From an uncultured Gammaproteobacteria bacterium (GTDB taxonomy: Bacteria > Pseudomonadota > Gammaproteobacteria > Arenicellales > JAANXG01), in the NCBI GenBank assembly GCA_947259705.1, contig CAMYNL010000029.1, forward strand, positions 1 through 43,770: DNA of 43,770 nt. The letters are read 5' to 3'. This document shows positions 1 to 8,891 of this stretch, piece after piece. Within the stretch, counting starts at the first letter, position 1. Every line of letters starts with the position of its first letter. A program made the position numbers and the translations under genes. Below the pieces are notes generated by a model. That model did not search any database. It was given only the letters and a program-made list of their open reading frames with translations, and was not told the origin of the DNA.

Positions 1-112
<112 letters not shown>

Positions 113-139
113 TTACGATTGTCTTTTTGCCAAGAAAAC

Positions 140-215
<76 letters not shown>

Positions 216-296
216 AGTCAGGGCCGAACATCTAGTTCCAAGCCAGGGAAGAGCGCCTCCCCGGACCTGCCAACTAGATCTGCGGTCCCTCCGTTC

Positions 297-370
<74 letters not shown>

Positions 371-410
371 GCACCCGGTGCTTGTTTCACGATAACCCGG
401 GCCGCCAGGC

Positions 411-495
411 TGGTGGAGGGGGGAGGATTCGAACCTCCGAAGGCTGAGCCAACAGATTTACAGTCTGCCCCCTTTGACCGCTCGGGAACCCCTCC
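411..495 (-). tRNA. tyrU: tRNA-Tyr (anticodon GTA)
   Basis: An 85-nt class II tRNA with a long variable arm lies on the minus strand: acceptor stem GGAGGGG/CCCCTCC, anticodon loop CTGTAAA with GTA, discriminator A and encoded CCA. Its length and place between Thr(TGT) and Gly(TCC) match tyrU. Confidence 0.97.
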
Positions 496-558
496 AAGAA
501 TGCAAACGAGTAATTTTCTTACGATTTCCATGCCCTGTCAACGAGACCGCTGTTGATG

Positions 559-634
559 TGGAGCCCGCAGAGGGACTTGAACCCCCGACCTGCTGATTAC
601 AAATCAGCTGCTCTACCAGCTGAGCTATGCGGGC
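559..634 (-). tRNA. thrU: tRNA-Thr (anticodon TGT)
   Basis: A 76-nt tRNA on the minus strand has acceptor stem GCCCGCA/TGCGGGC, anticodon stem GCTGA/TCAGC with anticodon TGT, discriminator T and encoded CCA. It is the first tRNA of the tRNA-tuf transcription unit, corresponding to thrU. Confidence 0.97.
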
Positions 635-646
635 GACGGGCGGCGG

Positions 647-675
647 ATTGTAGGGAATGCCAATCAGCGACGCAA
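647..675 (-). promoter_or_regulatory. Sigma70-type promoter of the tRNA-tuf operon
   Basis: On the minus strand TTGCGT (670-675) and TACAAT (647-652) are separated by exactly 17 nt. The -10 box ends 12 nt before the 5' end of tRNA-Thr(TGT). The intervening sequence is almost pure G+C (CCGCCGCCCG), the kind of discriminator associated with stringent (ppGpp/DksA) control of stable-RNA promoters. The boxes fit in the 46-nt gap after the upstream gene stops at 681. Stringent control is inferred from the discriminator only. Confidence 0.75.
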
Positions 676-680
676 TGCCG

Positions 681-1334
681 TCAGAGCCGGTCGCCATCGC
701 AGGGCAGGGGCCGCAGGTTGGCCCGGGGGTCACCCCAACCGGTCTGCTCCAACCCGCCTGTGGCGGCACGATTGGCGTCGCGATCATCCAGCTCCAGCCA
801 GAAGGTCGGCCCCAGCACCCGGTCCTCGGTGCGCAACTGGGCGTTGATACGCTTGCCTTCCAGCTCGCGGACGAATGCGTCAGCCCCGGATTTCTGCGAA
901 AACAGGCCCAGTGAGATCAACGACGTGCCCGCCGATTCCCGCTTAATGTAATGATCTGTGATCCCGCCTGCCCGCAACAGGTTCTGCTGCGTTTCGATCG
1001 CTGATTCCGTCGAATAGGGTCCCAGGAATACCCGGTAAGCGCGCAGTTCCCGCTCCTTTACCGTGTGCTGGCGGAAAGGCACCCGCAATATGTCCAGCTT
1101 CTGGCCGGCCAGGGCCACGGCATTCTGGTCATAGAACGGCCCCACTCGGTAACAGCCGGCCTGAAGCCCGGTCCCGGGCTCGGAGCGCGCGACTTCGCTG
1201 ATCAGTCTCATCCCGGCGGCATTGACCGGCTGGCGAAAACTGGTACTGTCCGGGCCGCTCGGCGCCTGGTGTCCGGTGGCCCACAGGAACAGCGCCACGT
1301 TCAGCAGCAGCAACACGCCCACCAGCCACTTCAT
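681..1334 (-). CDS. Membrane-anchored SPOR-like domain protein
   Basis: The 217-residue product has one N-terminal membrane segment (about residues 3-20, WLVGVLLLLNVALFLW), a short linker, and then a region with two SPOR-like units around residues 60-110 and 125-180 (CYRVGPF...YRVFLGPY and SLGLFSQ...ADAFVREL). SPOR domains bind denuded peptidoglycan glycan strands, often at the division septum, so this may be an envelope protein exposed to the periplasm. The start codon overlaps the coaX stop by 4 nt (ATGA), indicating translational coupling in a birA-coaX-SPOR unit. The SPOR call rests on pattern and gene order, since SPOR sequences are poorly conserved. Confidence 0.75.
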   Translation of the reverse strand: MKWLVGVLLLLNVALFLWATGHQAPSGPDSTSFRQPVNAAGMRLISEVARSEPGTGLQAGCYRVGPFYDQNAVALAGQKLDILRVPFRQHTVKERELRAYRVFLGPYSTESAIETQQNLLRAGGITDHYIKRESAGTSLISLGLFSQKSGADAFVRELEGKRINAQLRTEDRVLGPTFWLELDDRDANRAATGGLEQTGWGDPRANLRPLPCDGDRL

Positions 1335-2071
1335 GGCGCGTTATCCGCGTAACTGGCCAGACCGCGCAGCACCAGATCCGGCCTGTGCTCCGGGGGCCGC
1401 GACATGTGCACTGTCAGGCGCGGGGCGTCGCCGCCGGTGATGAACCAGTGGATTCGGTTATTCAATTCGGTTTCAAGTCTTTGCGTCGCCCACTGCAGCC
1501 CACCGGCGGTGACCAGGAACACACCGCTGGTCACGCAATCCGCCGTGCTGCGGCCGAGCAGCGCGGACGGCTCGCGCCGGCGTGCTGACACCCCCACCGT
1601 GTTCCGCAGCAGGCTGTCCTGGGCCAGATCCAGTCCCGGCACGATCAACCCGCCCCGGTGCCGGTCGCTGGCGTCGACAACATCCACGGTTATCGCAGTG
1701 CCGCAGTCAATCACGCCGATATCACCCGATCGCAGGCTGCGCGCCCCAATCAGCGCCGCCCACCGGTCGCAGCCGAACTGTGTATAGTCATCGTAACCAT
1801 TGATGATACCCAATGTCTCGGCCTGGGAGCCAAACATCACGGGCTCCATCCCCCAGCGCTCGTAAGACCACCTCGAGATTGCCTGACCCGCCTCGGCTCC
1901 GGCCACATTGGCGACGATCACCGACGACGGCGGGGCGAGGTCCCGCCACAGGCTGTCCAGCATACCTTCCAGGGTCGCGTTCCGCATCACCGCCTCGCCG
2001 GGCTGCCAGCGCCTGCCGTCCGCCAATGCCCACTTCAACCGGCTGTTGCCGATGTCCACCAGCAGTTTCAT
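1331..2071 (-). CDS. coaX: Type III pantothenate kinase
   Basis: This 246-residue enzyme phosphorylates pantothenate in the first step of coenzyme A synthesis. It belongs to the ASKHA fold: the N-terminal phosphate-1 motif DIGNSRLKWA is at residues 6-15, a central FGCDRWAALIGAR segment carries the family's GxDR signature, and IDCGTAITVD is the phosphate-2 motif with the catalytic aspartate region. Length is normal for the family (about 240-260). The ATG overlaps the end of birA by 4 nt and the stop overlaps the SPOR gene by 4 nt. The birA-coaX pairing is common in gammaproteobacteria that lack coaA. Confidence 0.95.
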   Translation of the reverse strand: MKLLVDIGNSRLKWALADGRRWQPGEAVMRNATLEGMLDSLWRDLAPPSSVIVANVAGAEAGQAISRWSYERWGMEPVMFGSQAETLGIINGYDDYTQFGCDRWAALIGARSLRSGDIGVIDCGTAITVDVVDASDRHRGGLIVPGLDLAQDSLLRNTVGVSARRREPSALLGRSTADCVTSGVFLVTAGGLQWATQRLETELNNRIHWFITGGDAPRLTVHMSRPPEHRPDLVLRGLASYADNAP

Positions 2072-3042
2072 GGCGTCCGCACGCTCACCTCGCCATTAAA
2101 GAAGCGGTGGCTGTGTGCCTGCGCATCCACCACCAGCAGGGCGCCCAACTCGTCGATACCGCGCACCGTGCCCACCACTTCAGACTGTCCCCCGACTACC
2201 CGGACCCGGCGTCCGGTCAGGACATGCAGGCGTTCCCAGTCGGCCGCCCAGGGTCGGAAGCCGCTGTCCGGGAAGCGCAGGCACAACTCCACGAACGCTG
2301 ATATCAGTCGCCCGGCGAGAAGATTACGGTCCGGGACGGCGTCCAGTGCGGCGGAAAGGTCCGCCCAGGGCTGCGGGATCCGTTCAGCTTCACCGGGCGC
2401 CATGTCCACGTTGACGCCGACACCGATCACGATGCTGCACTGGCCCGAGGTTTCCCCCCGTACGTCGATGAGCATCCCCCCCAGCTTGCGCCCGTTCCAG
2501 ATCAGGTCGTTGGGCCACTTCACGCCGATGTCCTCGACGCCAAGCGCGTTCAACTCCCTCGCCACGGCGACCGCCGCTGCCAAGCCGAAAGTAGTCAGCC
2601 CGACGGGCCACTGTGGATACTCCCATCCCAGCGACAACATCAGGTTGCGATACGGCGTCGCCACCCAGTTGTTACCGCGCCGGCCGCGCCCGGCGTGCTG
2701 GGACTCGGCCAGGCACACCATGCCTCTTATTGACCTGTCCGCGGACGCCTGATGCAGATAATCGCTGGTGGACGGCAGACTGCGATATACATGTAACTCG
2801 GTGATGGAACACGCCGCGGGGTCCAGGTGCGCCCTGATGCGTTGCGGGTCGAGAAAACGAATGGCGGGATCGAGACGGTATCCCTTGCCGGGCACACTTT
2901 GCACGGGTATGCCCTCGGCGCGCAGCGCCGCGACGTGCTTGTTGACCGCCGCCCGCGTGATCCCCAGCTCTGCACCCAGGGTGGTACCGGAATGGAACCG
3001 CCCCCCTTCCAGGCGTAGCAAGAGGTGGTCCCTAAGCGGCAA
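2068..3042 (-). CDS. birA: Bifunctional biotin--protein ligase / biotin operon repressor BirA
   Basis: The 324-residue product has a winged-helix DNA-binding domain (residues 1-60, with the helix pair GAELGITRAAVNKHVAALRA), a catalytic domain with the biotinyl-AMP loop AGRGRRGNNW and KWPNDLIWNGRKLGGML, and a small C-terminal SH3-like domain. It activates biotin and attaches it to the carboxyl carrier protein of acetyl-CoA carboxylase; the intact HTH suggests it also represses biotin genes. The likely start is a TTG at 3040-3042 with GGGG a few nt upstream; no in-frame ATG fits the family N terminus better. It is first in the birA-coaX-SPOR unit and is separated from the liv operon by a terminator. 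Confidence 0.95.
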   Translation of the reverse strand: MPLRDHLLLRLEGGRFHSGTTLGAELGITRAAVNKHVAALRAEGIPVQSVPGKGYRLDPAIRFLDPQRIRAHLDPAACSITELHVYRSLPSTSDYLHQASADRSIRGMVCLAESQHAGRGRRGNNWVATPYRNLMLSLGWEYPQWPVGLTTFGLAAAVAVARELNALGVEDIGVKWPNDLIWNGRKLGGMLIDVRGETSGQCSIVIGVGVNVDMAPGEAERIPQPWADLSAALDAVPDRNLLAGRLISAFVELCLRFPDSGFRPWAADWERLHVLTGRRVRVVGGQSEVVGTVRGIDELGALLVVDAQAHSHRFFNGEVSVRTP

Positions 3043-3109
3043 GGTTACCCCGTTTCATGCGACCCGGATCGCCCCGCCGGCTGCATGGCGGCGCCGGCGC
3101 CGACGAATC

Positions 3110-3141
3110 AAAAAAACGGCTGGCACCAGGCCAGCCGTTTT
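3110..3141 (-). terminator. Intrinsic terminator of the liv operon
   Basis: On the minus strand a perfect 12-bp stem (AAAACGGCTGGC / GCCAGCCGTTTT) with a 5-nt loop is followed by a run of seven T. It lies 45 nt after the stop of the substrate-binding-protein gene and before birA, so it separates the two same-strand units. Confidence 0.93.
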
Positions 3142-3185
3142 CGGGGTCATCGCGCGACCGCATCGGGGTCGTGTGCGTCGGGCGC

Positions 3186-4289
3186 TCAGTTGGCGTAGTT
3201 GTAGGTGCCGTTTTTCCAGACGTAGAAAACGTAGCCCGGCGCGGTGACATCACCCTTGTCGTCGAAACCTATGTTACCGAGAACGGTACCGAAATCGCCG
3301 CCGCGCAGGGCGGCTATCACCTTGCCCGTGTCGGTGCTGCCGGCCTTTTTGGCCGCCTGCGCCCAGGCCTGGATGGCACCGTAGGTATAAAGGGTATAAC
3401 CCTCCGGCTCATAGCCGGTATCACGGAACTTCTGCACTACGGGTGCTGCGGCCGGGTTCTTGCGGGGGTCGGGGCTGAATGTCATCAGTGTGCCCTCGCC
3501 GGAGTCGCCGGTGATTTTCCAGTATTCGTCGGTCACCAGGGCGTCTCCGGACACCAGCTGAGCGCCATAACCCTGCTCCCTGGCTTGGCGGATCATGAGG
3601 CCGGCTTCGGTGTGGTAGCCGCCCAGGTAGAACACGTCGATCCCTGCCCCCTTCATCTTTGATACCAGGGCCGAGTAATCCTTCTCCCCTGCGGTATAGG
3701 CCTCGTACATGGAGTCGCTCATTCCGCGCGCCTTGAGCTGCTTTCTGGTCTCGTCCGCGAGGCCCTTACCGTAGGCGGTCTTGTCGTGCAGGATGGCGAT
3801 CTTCTTGCCCTTGAACTTGTCGGCCAGGTAGTCGCCGGCCACCTTGCCCTGCTGATCGTCACGTCCGCAGACGCGGAAGACGTTGGGGCCGCCCTCCTCG
3901 GTCAACTTGGGGTTGGTCGAGCCCGGGGATATCTGCAGGATATTTTCCTCCTCATAGACCTTCGACGCCGGGATGGAAGAGCCGGAGCAGAAATGACCAG
4001 CGACGAAAACGACGCCCTCGCTGGCAAACTTATTCGCCACCGCGACCGCCTGCTTGGGATCACAGGCATCGTCACCGATGGTCAGCTGCAGTTTCTCGCC
4101 GTTCACGCCGCCCGCCGCGTTGATATCGGCAACCGCCATCTCTGCGCCGCGCTTGAACTGCTCCCCGAACGAGGCATATTGTCCAGTCATGGGGCCGGCG
4201 ACGGCAATCAGCACGTCCGCGTTGGCGGCGGGCACCGCCGCTGCTGAGGACAGCACGGCGGTCACGAAGGCAATTCGCAGTTTCTTCAT
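3186..4289 (-). CDS. livJ: Branched-chain amino-acid-type ABC transporter substrate-binding protein
   Basis: This 367-residue periplasmic binding protein (Peripla_BP_6 / LivJ type) has a cleavable signal peptide (about residues 1-24, ending PAANA) followed by DVLIAVAGPMTGQYASFG, the typical start of the first lobe. GDDACDPKQAVAVANKF and FCSGSSIPASKVYEEE form the ligand-proximal part, and the second lobe extends to the C terminus. A strong AAGGAG lies 10 nt upstream of the ATG. It is the last gene of the operon, 115 nt after the DUF6867 gene, and ends just before a terminator. Family members bind Leu/Ile/Val but some bind other amino acids, amides or urea, so the exact ligand is not certain. 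Confidence 0.92.
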   Translation of the reverse strand: MKKLRIAFVTAVLSSAAAVPAANADVLIAVAGPMTGQYASFGEQFKRGAEMAVADINAAGGVNGEKLQLTIGDDACDPKQAVAVANKFASEGVVFVAGHFCSGSSIPASKVYEEENILQISPGSTNPKLTEEGGPNVFRVCGRDDQQGKVAGDYLADKFKGKKIAILHDKTAYGKGLADETRKQLKARGMSDSMYEAYTAGEKDYSALVSKMKGAGIDVFYLGGYHTEAGLMIRQAREQGYGAQLVSGDALVTDEYWKITGDSGEGTLMTFSPDPRKNPAAAPVVQKFRDTGYEPEGYTLYTYGAIQAWAQAAKKAGSTDTGKVIAALRGGDFGTVLGNIGFDDKGDVTAPGYVFYVWKNGTYNYAN

Positions 4290-4404
4290 TCAATCATCTC
4301 CTTCACAGGTCTTTGGTGGTGTTCGATGGCCGGCCGGTCCGCGCCAGGGGCCGGTTACTCTATCACACGACCGGAAAGCAGAGAATCCGTCCATCGCCGG
4401 GGCC

Positions 4405-4752
4405 TCATTCCTCGTCCCGACGTCGCCAGCCGAACAAGCCGGCGGGGCGGTAGAGCCAGGGATACTGCGAGACCATCTTGCGTGCCTGGGTCAGTCGATA
4501 AGCAAACAGCGCGAATAGGGTCAATACGGCGGCATCGACCAGATAACCGCTGATCGAGAACAGCTCACCATCGAACAAGGCAAAATTCAGGAAGCGGTCG
4601 ACGAAGGCCAGCAGCAGACTGTACATCACCGCGTGCCACGCAGGTTTCCAGGTATTGGCCGTTGCCTGGCCGGTCATGAAGGCGGCGAACCCCATGAGGA
4701 CAAAGGTAAGCCCGACAAACACGATGGGACTGCCGCCTAGGAGCTCGCTCAT
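4405..4752 (-). CDS. DUF6867-family small membrane protein in liv operon
   Basis: The 115-residue protein has three predicted membrane segments (about residues 9-27, 40-58 and 68-87) and a basic, probably cytoplasmic C terminus ending GWRRRDEE. I recognise it as the DUF6867 type, found next to liv transporter genes, mostly in alphaproteobacteria. Its function is unknown. It starts 11 nt after the livF stop and lies between the ATPase and the binding-protein genes, so it is probably co-transcribed and may be an accessory subunit of the transporter; that role is inference. Confidence 0.75.
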   Translation of the reverse strand: MSELLGGSPIVFVGLTFVLMGFAAFMTGQATANTWKPAWHAVMYSLLLAFVDRFLNFALFDGELFSISGYLVDAAVLTLFALFAYRLTQARKMVSQYPWLYRPAGLFGWRRRDEE

Positions 4753-4763
4753 CGGGCACGCGG

Positions 4764-5474
4764 CTAGTGGCCGCCCTCCAGATATGCCGCCCGGATTTCC
4801 TTGTCGGCCAGCAGTGTCTCCCCGCTCCCGGACATGACGATCTTCCCATTCGCCATCACGTAACCCCGGTGGGCCAGCTGCAGCGCGTGAAAAGCGTTCT
4901 GCTCGACCAGGAATACGGTGACGTTCTGCTGCTCGTTGATCTCGCGGATCACGGCGAAGATCTGTTTAACCAACAGCGGCGCCAGCCCCAGCGACGGCTC
5001 ATCCAGCAGCAGCAGCCGCGGCCGGCTCATGAGCGCGCGGCCGATAGCGAGCATCTGCTGCTCCCCTCCGGACAGGGTACCGCCACGCTGATGGCGGCGT
5101 TTCTCGAGGACCGGGTAGAGCTCGAACACCCGCCGCAGGTCATCGTCGAAGTGTCCCGGATCGGTGACCGCGGCGCCCATCTGCAGATTCTCTAGCACCG
5201 ACATGAAGGGGAAGATGCGCCGCCCCTCGGGCGACTGGGCGATGCCCAGGCGCACGATCTGGTGAGTGGGGAGCTGGGTGATCTCGCCTCCCTCGAAAAG
5301 AATGCGCCCTGCCGCCGCCCGCGGATTGCCGCAGATTGACATCAACAGGGTCGACTTGCCTGCGCCGTTGGCGCCGATCAAGGTCACGATCTCTCCCTCG
5401 TTCACGGTGACGTCAACGCCGCGCAGGGCCTCGATGTGGCCATAGAAGGCGTGCAGGCCCGATACCTCCAGCAC
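4764..5474 (-). CDS. livF: Branched-chain amino acid ABC transporter ATPase LivF
   Basis: The 236-residue ATPase has Walker A GANGAGKST (about residues 34-42), signature LSGGEQQMLAIGRAL, Walker B LLLLDEPSLGLAP and a switch histidine in FLVEQNA. LivF is one of two nucleotide-binding subunits driving the LivHM permease. Translation starts at a GTG directly after the livG stop (TAAGGTG arrangement), so the two ATPases are tightly coupled. Length is normal. Confidence 0.95.
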   Translation of the reverse strand: MLEVSGLHAFYGHIEALRGVDVTVNEGEIVTLIGANGAGKSTLLMSICGNPRAAAGRILFEGGEITQLPTHQIVRLGIAQSPEGRRIFPFMSVLENLQMGAAVTDPGHFDDDLRRVFELYPVLEKRRHQRGGTLSGGEQQMLAIGRALMSRPRLLLLDEPSLGLAPLLVKQIFAVIREINEQQNVTVFLVEQNAFHALQLAHRGYVMANGKIVMSGSGETLLADKEIRAAYLEGGH

Positions 5475-5475
5475 C

Positions 5476-6345
5476 TTATCGCTCCTCCTCCATGTCCCGC
5501 ACCACTTCCGGCGGCAGCGGCTCGTCCTCGTTCTCGCCCAGGTAGGCGCGGATGACGTCCGGGTTGTTGCGGATCTCCTCGGGCGTCCCGGCGGCTATCC
5601 GGCGGCCGTAGTCCAGCACGATAATGTGATCGGAGATCTCCATTACCACGCTCATGTCGTGCTCGATAAGCAGGATACCGATGCTGTGTTCGTCGCGAAT
5701 GTAACGCAGCAAGGCGTTCAAATCCGACGATTCCCGCGGATTGAGCCCGGCAGCCGGCTCATCCAGGCACAACAGCACCGGGTTGGTGCACATGGCCCGG
5801 GCGATCTCCAGCCGCCGCTGGTCGCCGTAGGGCAGGTTGCCTGCATCGATGTCCGCGCGATCGGTCAGGCCGGTGCGGTCCATCCAGAATCGCGCCAGCT
5901 CCACCGCCTGCCGCTCGGCCTGGCGGTAGCCCCGCAGGCCCAGCAGCCCAGCAACGGAGTACCCGGACGCACGCATGAGCGCGTTATGTTGGGCGACGAT
6001 CAGGTTCTCCAGCACCGACATGGCCGGGAACAGGCGGATGTTCTGGAAGGTCCGCGCGACGCCAGCGCGCTGCGGTATCTGGTAACCCTCCATCCGCTCC
6101 AGGAGAAAGTCGCCCTTCCGGGGATGGTGCAGCGTCAGCCGCCCCACGGTGGGCTTGTAGAACCCGGTGAGGCAATTGAACAAAGTGGTCTTGCCGGCAC
6201 CGTTGGGACCGATGATCGCGGTAATCTCGCGGTTTGCGCCCTGAAACGACACGTCGTCGATGGCCACCAGCCCGCCGAACCGCATGGTCAGGTGTTCCAC
6301 CGTGATCAGGGAATCACCCAGCTTGTCCGGTGCGGCCACGCTCAC
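5476..6345 (-). CDS. livG: Branched-chain amino acid ABC transporter ATPase LivG
   Basis: The product, about 289 residues, has Walker [10 protein letters not shown], a signature [13 protein letters not shown] (LPYGDQ in place of LSGGQ, usual for LivG), Walker [14 protein letters not shown] and the switch [10 protein letters not shown]. The C-terminal extension [15 protein letters not shown] is the BCA_ABC_TP_C segment. The frame is open upstream to 6426, but GTG at 6343-6345 overlaps the livM stop by 4 nt (GTGA) and gives a family-length protein, so I take it as the start. Confidence 0.93.
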   Translation of the reverse strand: MSVAAPDKLGDSLITVEHLTMRFGGLVAIDDVSFQGANREITAIIGPNGAGKTTLFNCLTGFYKPTVGRLTLHHPRKGDFLLERMEGYQIPQRAGVARTFQNIRLFPAMSVLENLIVAQHNALMRASGYSVAGLLGLRGYRQAERQAVELARFWMDRTGLTDRADIDAGNLPYGDQRRLEIARAMCTNPVLLCLDEPAAGLNPRESSDLNALLRYIRDEHSIGILLIEHDMSVVMEISDHIIVLDYGRRIAAGTPEEIRNNPDVIRAYLGENEDEPLPPEVVRDMEEER

Positions 6346-7844
6346 GTCTGCTTTTCCGGGGCTGTATCGTGGTCGGAGAGGCGGATGGTCGGGTCGCGGA
6401 ATGCCAGCAGTCCGCGCGGGCGCCATACCATGATCGCCACCATCGCGGCGCCGAACGCCAACATACGATACTGCTGCAGCTCGCGAAAGAATTCCGGCAG
6501 ACCGATGAGCAGGATGGCCGCGAAAACGACACCGATCTGGCTGCCCATTCCCCCCAGCACCACGATGGCAAGGATAATCGCGGACTCGATGAAGGTGAAA
6601 CTCTCGGGGCTGATGAAGCCCTGCCGCGTGGCAAAGAATGAACCGCCGAAGCCGCCGAACATGGCGCCGATGGAGAACGCGGTGAGTTTCGTGTTGCGGG
6701 GGTTGATGCCGATACTGCGGCAGGCCACCTCGTCCTCGCGCAGCGCTTCCCAGGCGCGGCCAATGGGCAACCGACGGATACGCATGGTGAAGAAATTGGT
6801 CACCAGGGCCAGGATCAGGATCAGGTAGTACAGGAAGATGATTCGGTCCAGCGGCGAGTAGGTCAGGCCGAAGAAGCTGTGAAATGTCTCACCACCATCC
6901 GGATCCGTGCGCGTGAACGGCAGGCCGAACAGAGTCGGTCTGGGGATGCCGGAGATGCCGTCGGGACCCTTGGTGAACTCGTACCAGTTGAGCAGGATCA
7001 CCCTGATCATCTCGCCGAAGCCCAGGGTCACAATAGCGAGATAATCGCCGCGCAGACGCAGTACCGGAAATCCCAGCAGTATGCCGGCGAAGGCGGCCAT
7101 GATCCCGGCGAACGGCAGGCAGACCCAGAACCCGAGATCGAAATTAATGGCTAGCAGTGCGTAGCTGTAGGCGCCTACCGCGTAGAACGCCACATAACCC
7201 AGGTCCAGCAGGCCGGCCAGGCCAACCACGATGTTGAGGCCCCAGCCGAGCATCACGTAGGTCACAACCAGGATGGCGATGTCCAGCAAGCGGCGGTCGG
7301 CGAAAGGCAGGAACGGCAGCACGACCGCAAAACCCAGCATCAGCGGACCAAGAAAGATGGCCGCCTTGTGAACCCTGGCAGCCAGTTCAACCGCCTCGTC
7401 AGAGACCCCGACATCCCGGCGCCAAGCCGACCAGGCCGCTCGCCCCGCAAGCACCAGGGCGGCGACCGCCACCAGTACGTTGACGACGACGCTCTCGAAG
7501 GGCAGCCATGCGGCCGTGGCAGACTCGGGCGCACCCCGCGCGGCGACGACAAGGCCGAGTATCACCGCCGCGATCGCCAGCCCTACCAAGATCACCGGCA
7601 GGTGGCGACGTTTGTGCAGCAGGATCAGGACCACCCTGCCAGTGAATGCGAGCACGGTGGCAGCCAGCACCTGGTCGAACCGGGTTACGATATCGAGGCC
7701 GCCGGGTACATCCTCGACCTTGAACCCCACCAGGCTGAAGGTGAGCGCGAACACGACGAAGGCCGTGAGGCCGGCTTCCCTGACGATGCCGACGGCGTCC
7801 AGCGGCGGCAGCACGGGGCTCGTTGTCGCGGAACGCTCGGTCAA
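6342..7844 (-). CDS. livM: Branched-chain amino acid ABC transporter permease LivM
   Basis: The 500-residue permease has the family core [25 protein letters not shown] around residues 205-230 and the cytoplasmic coupling segment [24 protein letters not shown] around 390-410. About eight membrane segments form the core. The N-terminal 190 residues add several further hydrophobic segments, making it longer than most LivM proteins (about 320-430). Gene order and spacing (livH stop at 7848, start at 7844) place it second in the operon. It forms the membrane channel with LivH. Confidence 0.94.
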   Translation of the reverse strand: MTERSATTSPVLPPLDAVGIVREAGLTAFVVFALTFSLVGFKVEDVPGGLDIVTRFDQVLAATVLAFTGRVVLILLHKRRHLPVILVGLAIAAVILGLVVAARGAPESATAAWLPFESVVVNVLVAVAALVLAGRAAWSAWRRDVGVSDEAVELAARVHKAAIFLGPLMLGFAVVLPFLPFADRRLLDIAILVVTYVMLGWGLNIVVGLAGLLDLGYVAFYAVGAYSYALLAINFDLGFWVCLPFAGIMAAFAGILLGFPVLRLRGDYLAIVTLGFGEMIRVILLNWYEFTKGPDGISGIPRPTLFGLPFTRTDPDGGETFHSFFGLTYSPLDRIIFLYYLILILALVTNFFTMRIRRLPIGRAWEALREDEVACRSIGINPRNTKLTAFSIGAMFGGFGGSFFATRQGFISPESFTFIESAIILAIVVLGGMGSQIGVVFAAILLIGLPEFFRELQQYRMLAFGAAMVAIMVWRPRGLLAFRDPTIRLSDHDTAPEKQT

Positions 7845-7847
7845 GGC

Positions 7848-8762
7848 TCAGACCTTCTCTATATCAGGTTTGCCCAGCAGCCCCGTGGGACGAAAAATCA
7901 GCACCAGCACCAGGATGGCGAACGCGGCGACGTCCTTGTACTCCACTGTGAAATAGGCCGACCAGAACGCCTCGATCAGGCCGATCAACAGACCGCCCAG
8001 CATTGCTCCCGGCAGCGAACCGATGCCGCCGAGCACTGCCGCGGTGAACGCCTTGATGCCGGCAAGGAATCCGATGTAGAAGTCGATCACGCCGTAGTTC
8101 ATCAGGAACATCAGCCCCGCGACCGATGCGAGCGAGGCGCCGGTGACGAAAGTCAGCGAAATGGTTCGGTCGACATTGATGCCGATCAGCGCCGCCATGC
8201 CCAAATCCTGCTGACACGCCCGCTGGGCGCGACCGAAGGAAGTGCGATTTATCACGTAGGTGAACACCAGCATCAGCGTGATGGTGAGCAAGATGATGAA
8301 CACCTGCAGATAACTCAGGGTGACCACGAAATCACTTTCCTTCATGAACCGGAATCCGCCGCTGATCACTGGGGGCAGCGGTTTGATCCGTGCGCCCTGC
8401 AGCAGCTGCACGTAGTTTTGCAGGAAGATGGACATGCCGATCGCCGTGATCAGCGCGGCAAGCCGTGGAGAGTCACGCAGCGGGCGGTAGGCCACGCGTT
8501 CCAGGGTCCAGCCGTAAACGGAGGTGAAGAGCATGGTGGCAATGAGCACCACCAGCACCGCCAGTGGTATCCAGGTTATACCCAGCGCGCCCAGCAACAG
8601 GAAGGTGATAAGGGAGACGAAGGCGCCGATCATGAAGATCTCGCCGTGGGCGAAATTGATCATGCCGATGATGCCGTACACCATCGTATAGCCAATCGCG
8701 ATGAGCCCGTAGATCATCCCGAGCGTCAACCCGTTGATCAGCTGCTGTAGGAAGTACTCCAT
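7848..8762 (-). CDS. livH: Branched-chain amino acid ABC transporter permease LivH
   Basis: The product, about 304 residues, begins MEYFLQQLINGLTLGMIYGL, the characteristic LivH start, and includes GYTMVYGIIGMINFAHGEIFMIGAF and the coupling-loop region RACQQDLGMAALIGINVDRT. The frame is open upstream to 8816, but ATG 8760-8762 aligns with the family start and has AAGGG upstream. It is the first gene of the liv operon. No promoter with convincing boxes was seen in the 130 nt between it and the phosphoribulokinase gene, so the operon could be co-transcribed with that gene. Confidence 0.95.
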   Translation of the reverse strand: MEYFLQQLINGLTLGMIYGLIAIGYTMVYGIIGMINFAHGEIFMIGAFVSLITFLLLGALGITWIPLAVLVVLIATMLFTSVYGWTLERVAYRPLRDSPRLAALITAIGMSIFLQNYVQLLQGARIKPLPPVISGGFRFMKESDFVVTLSYLQVFIILLTITLMLVFTYVINRTSFGRAQRACQQDLGMAALIGINVDRTISLTFVTGASLASVAGLMFLMNYGVIDFYIGFLAGIKAFTAAVLGGIGSLPGAMLGGLLIGLIEAFWSAYFTVEYKDVAAFAILVLVLIFRPTGLLGKPDIEKV

Positions 8763-8891
8763 GACGAAGCCCTTGCAATTGACGGGCGACCCGCCGCGGG
8801 TCACGTTTGCGGGCACAGATCGTCGGTGCCCCGGTCGTTGTTTGGCGCTAGCTTACACAGCAACGTCGGGAAAGGAAACCGAGGCCCTCTT

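Noticed and set aside
7368-8750. Long plus-strand frame of 460 codons opposite livM and livH
   Set aside because: It is the antisense shadow of two clearly conserved permease genes and has no family character (His/Asp/Gln-rich, low complexity).
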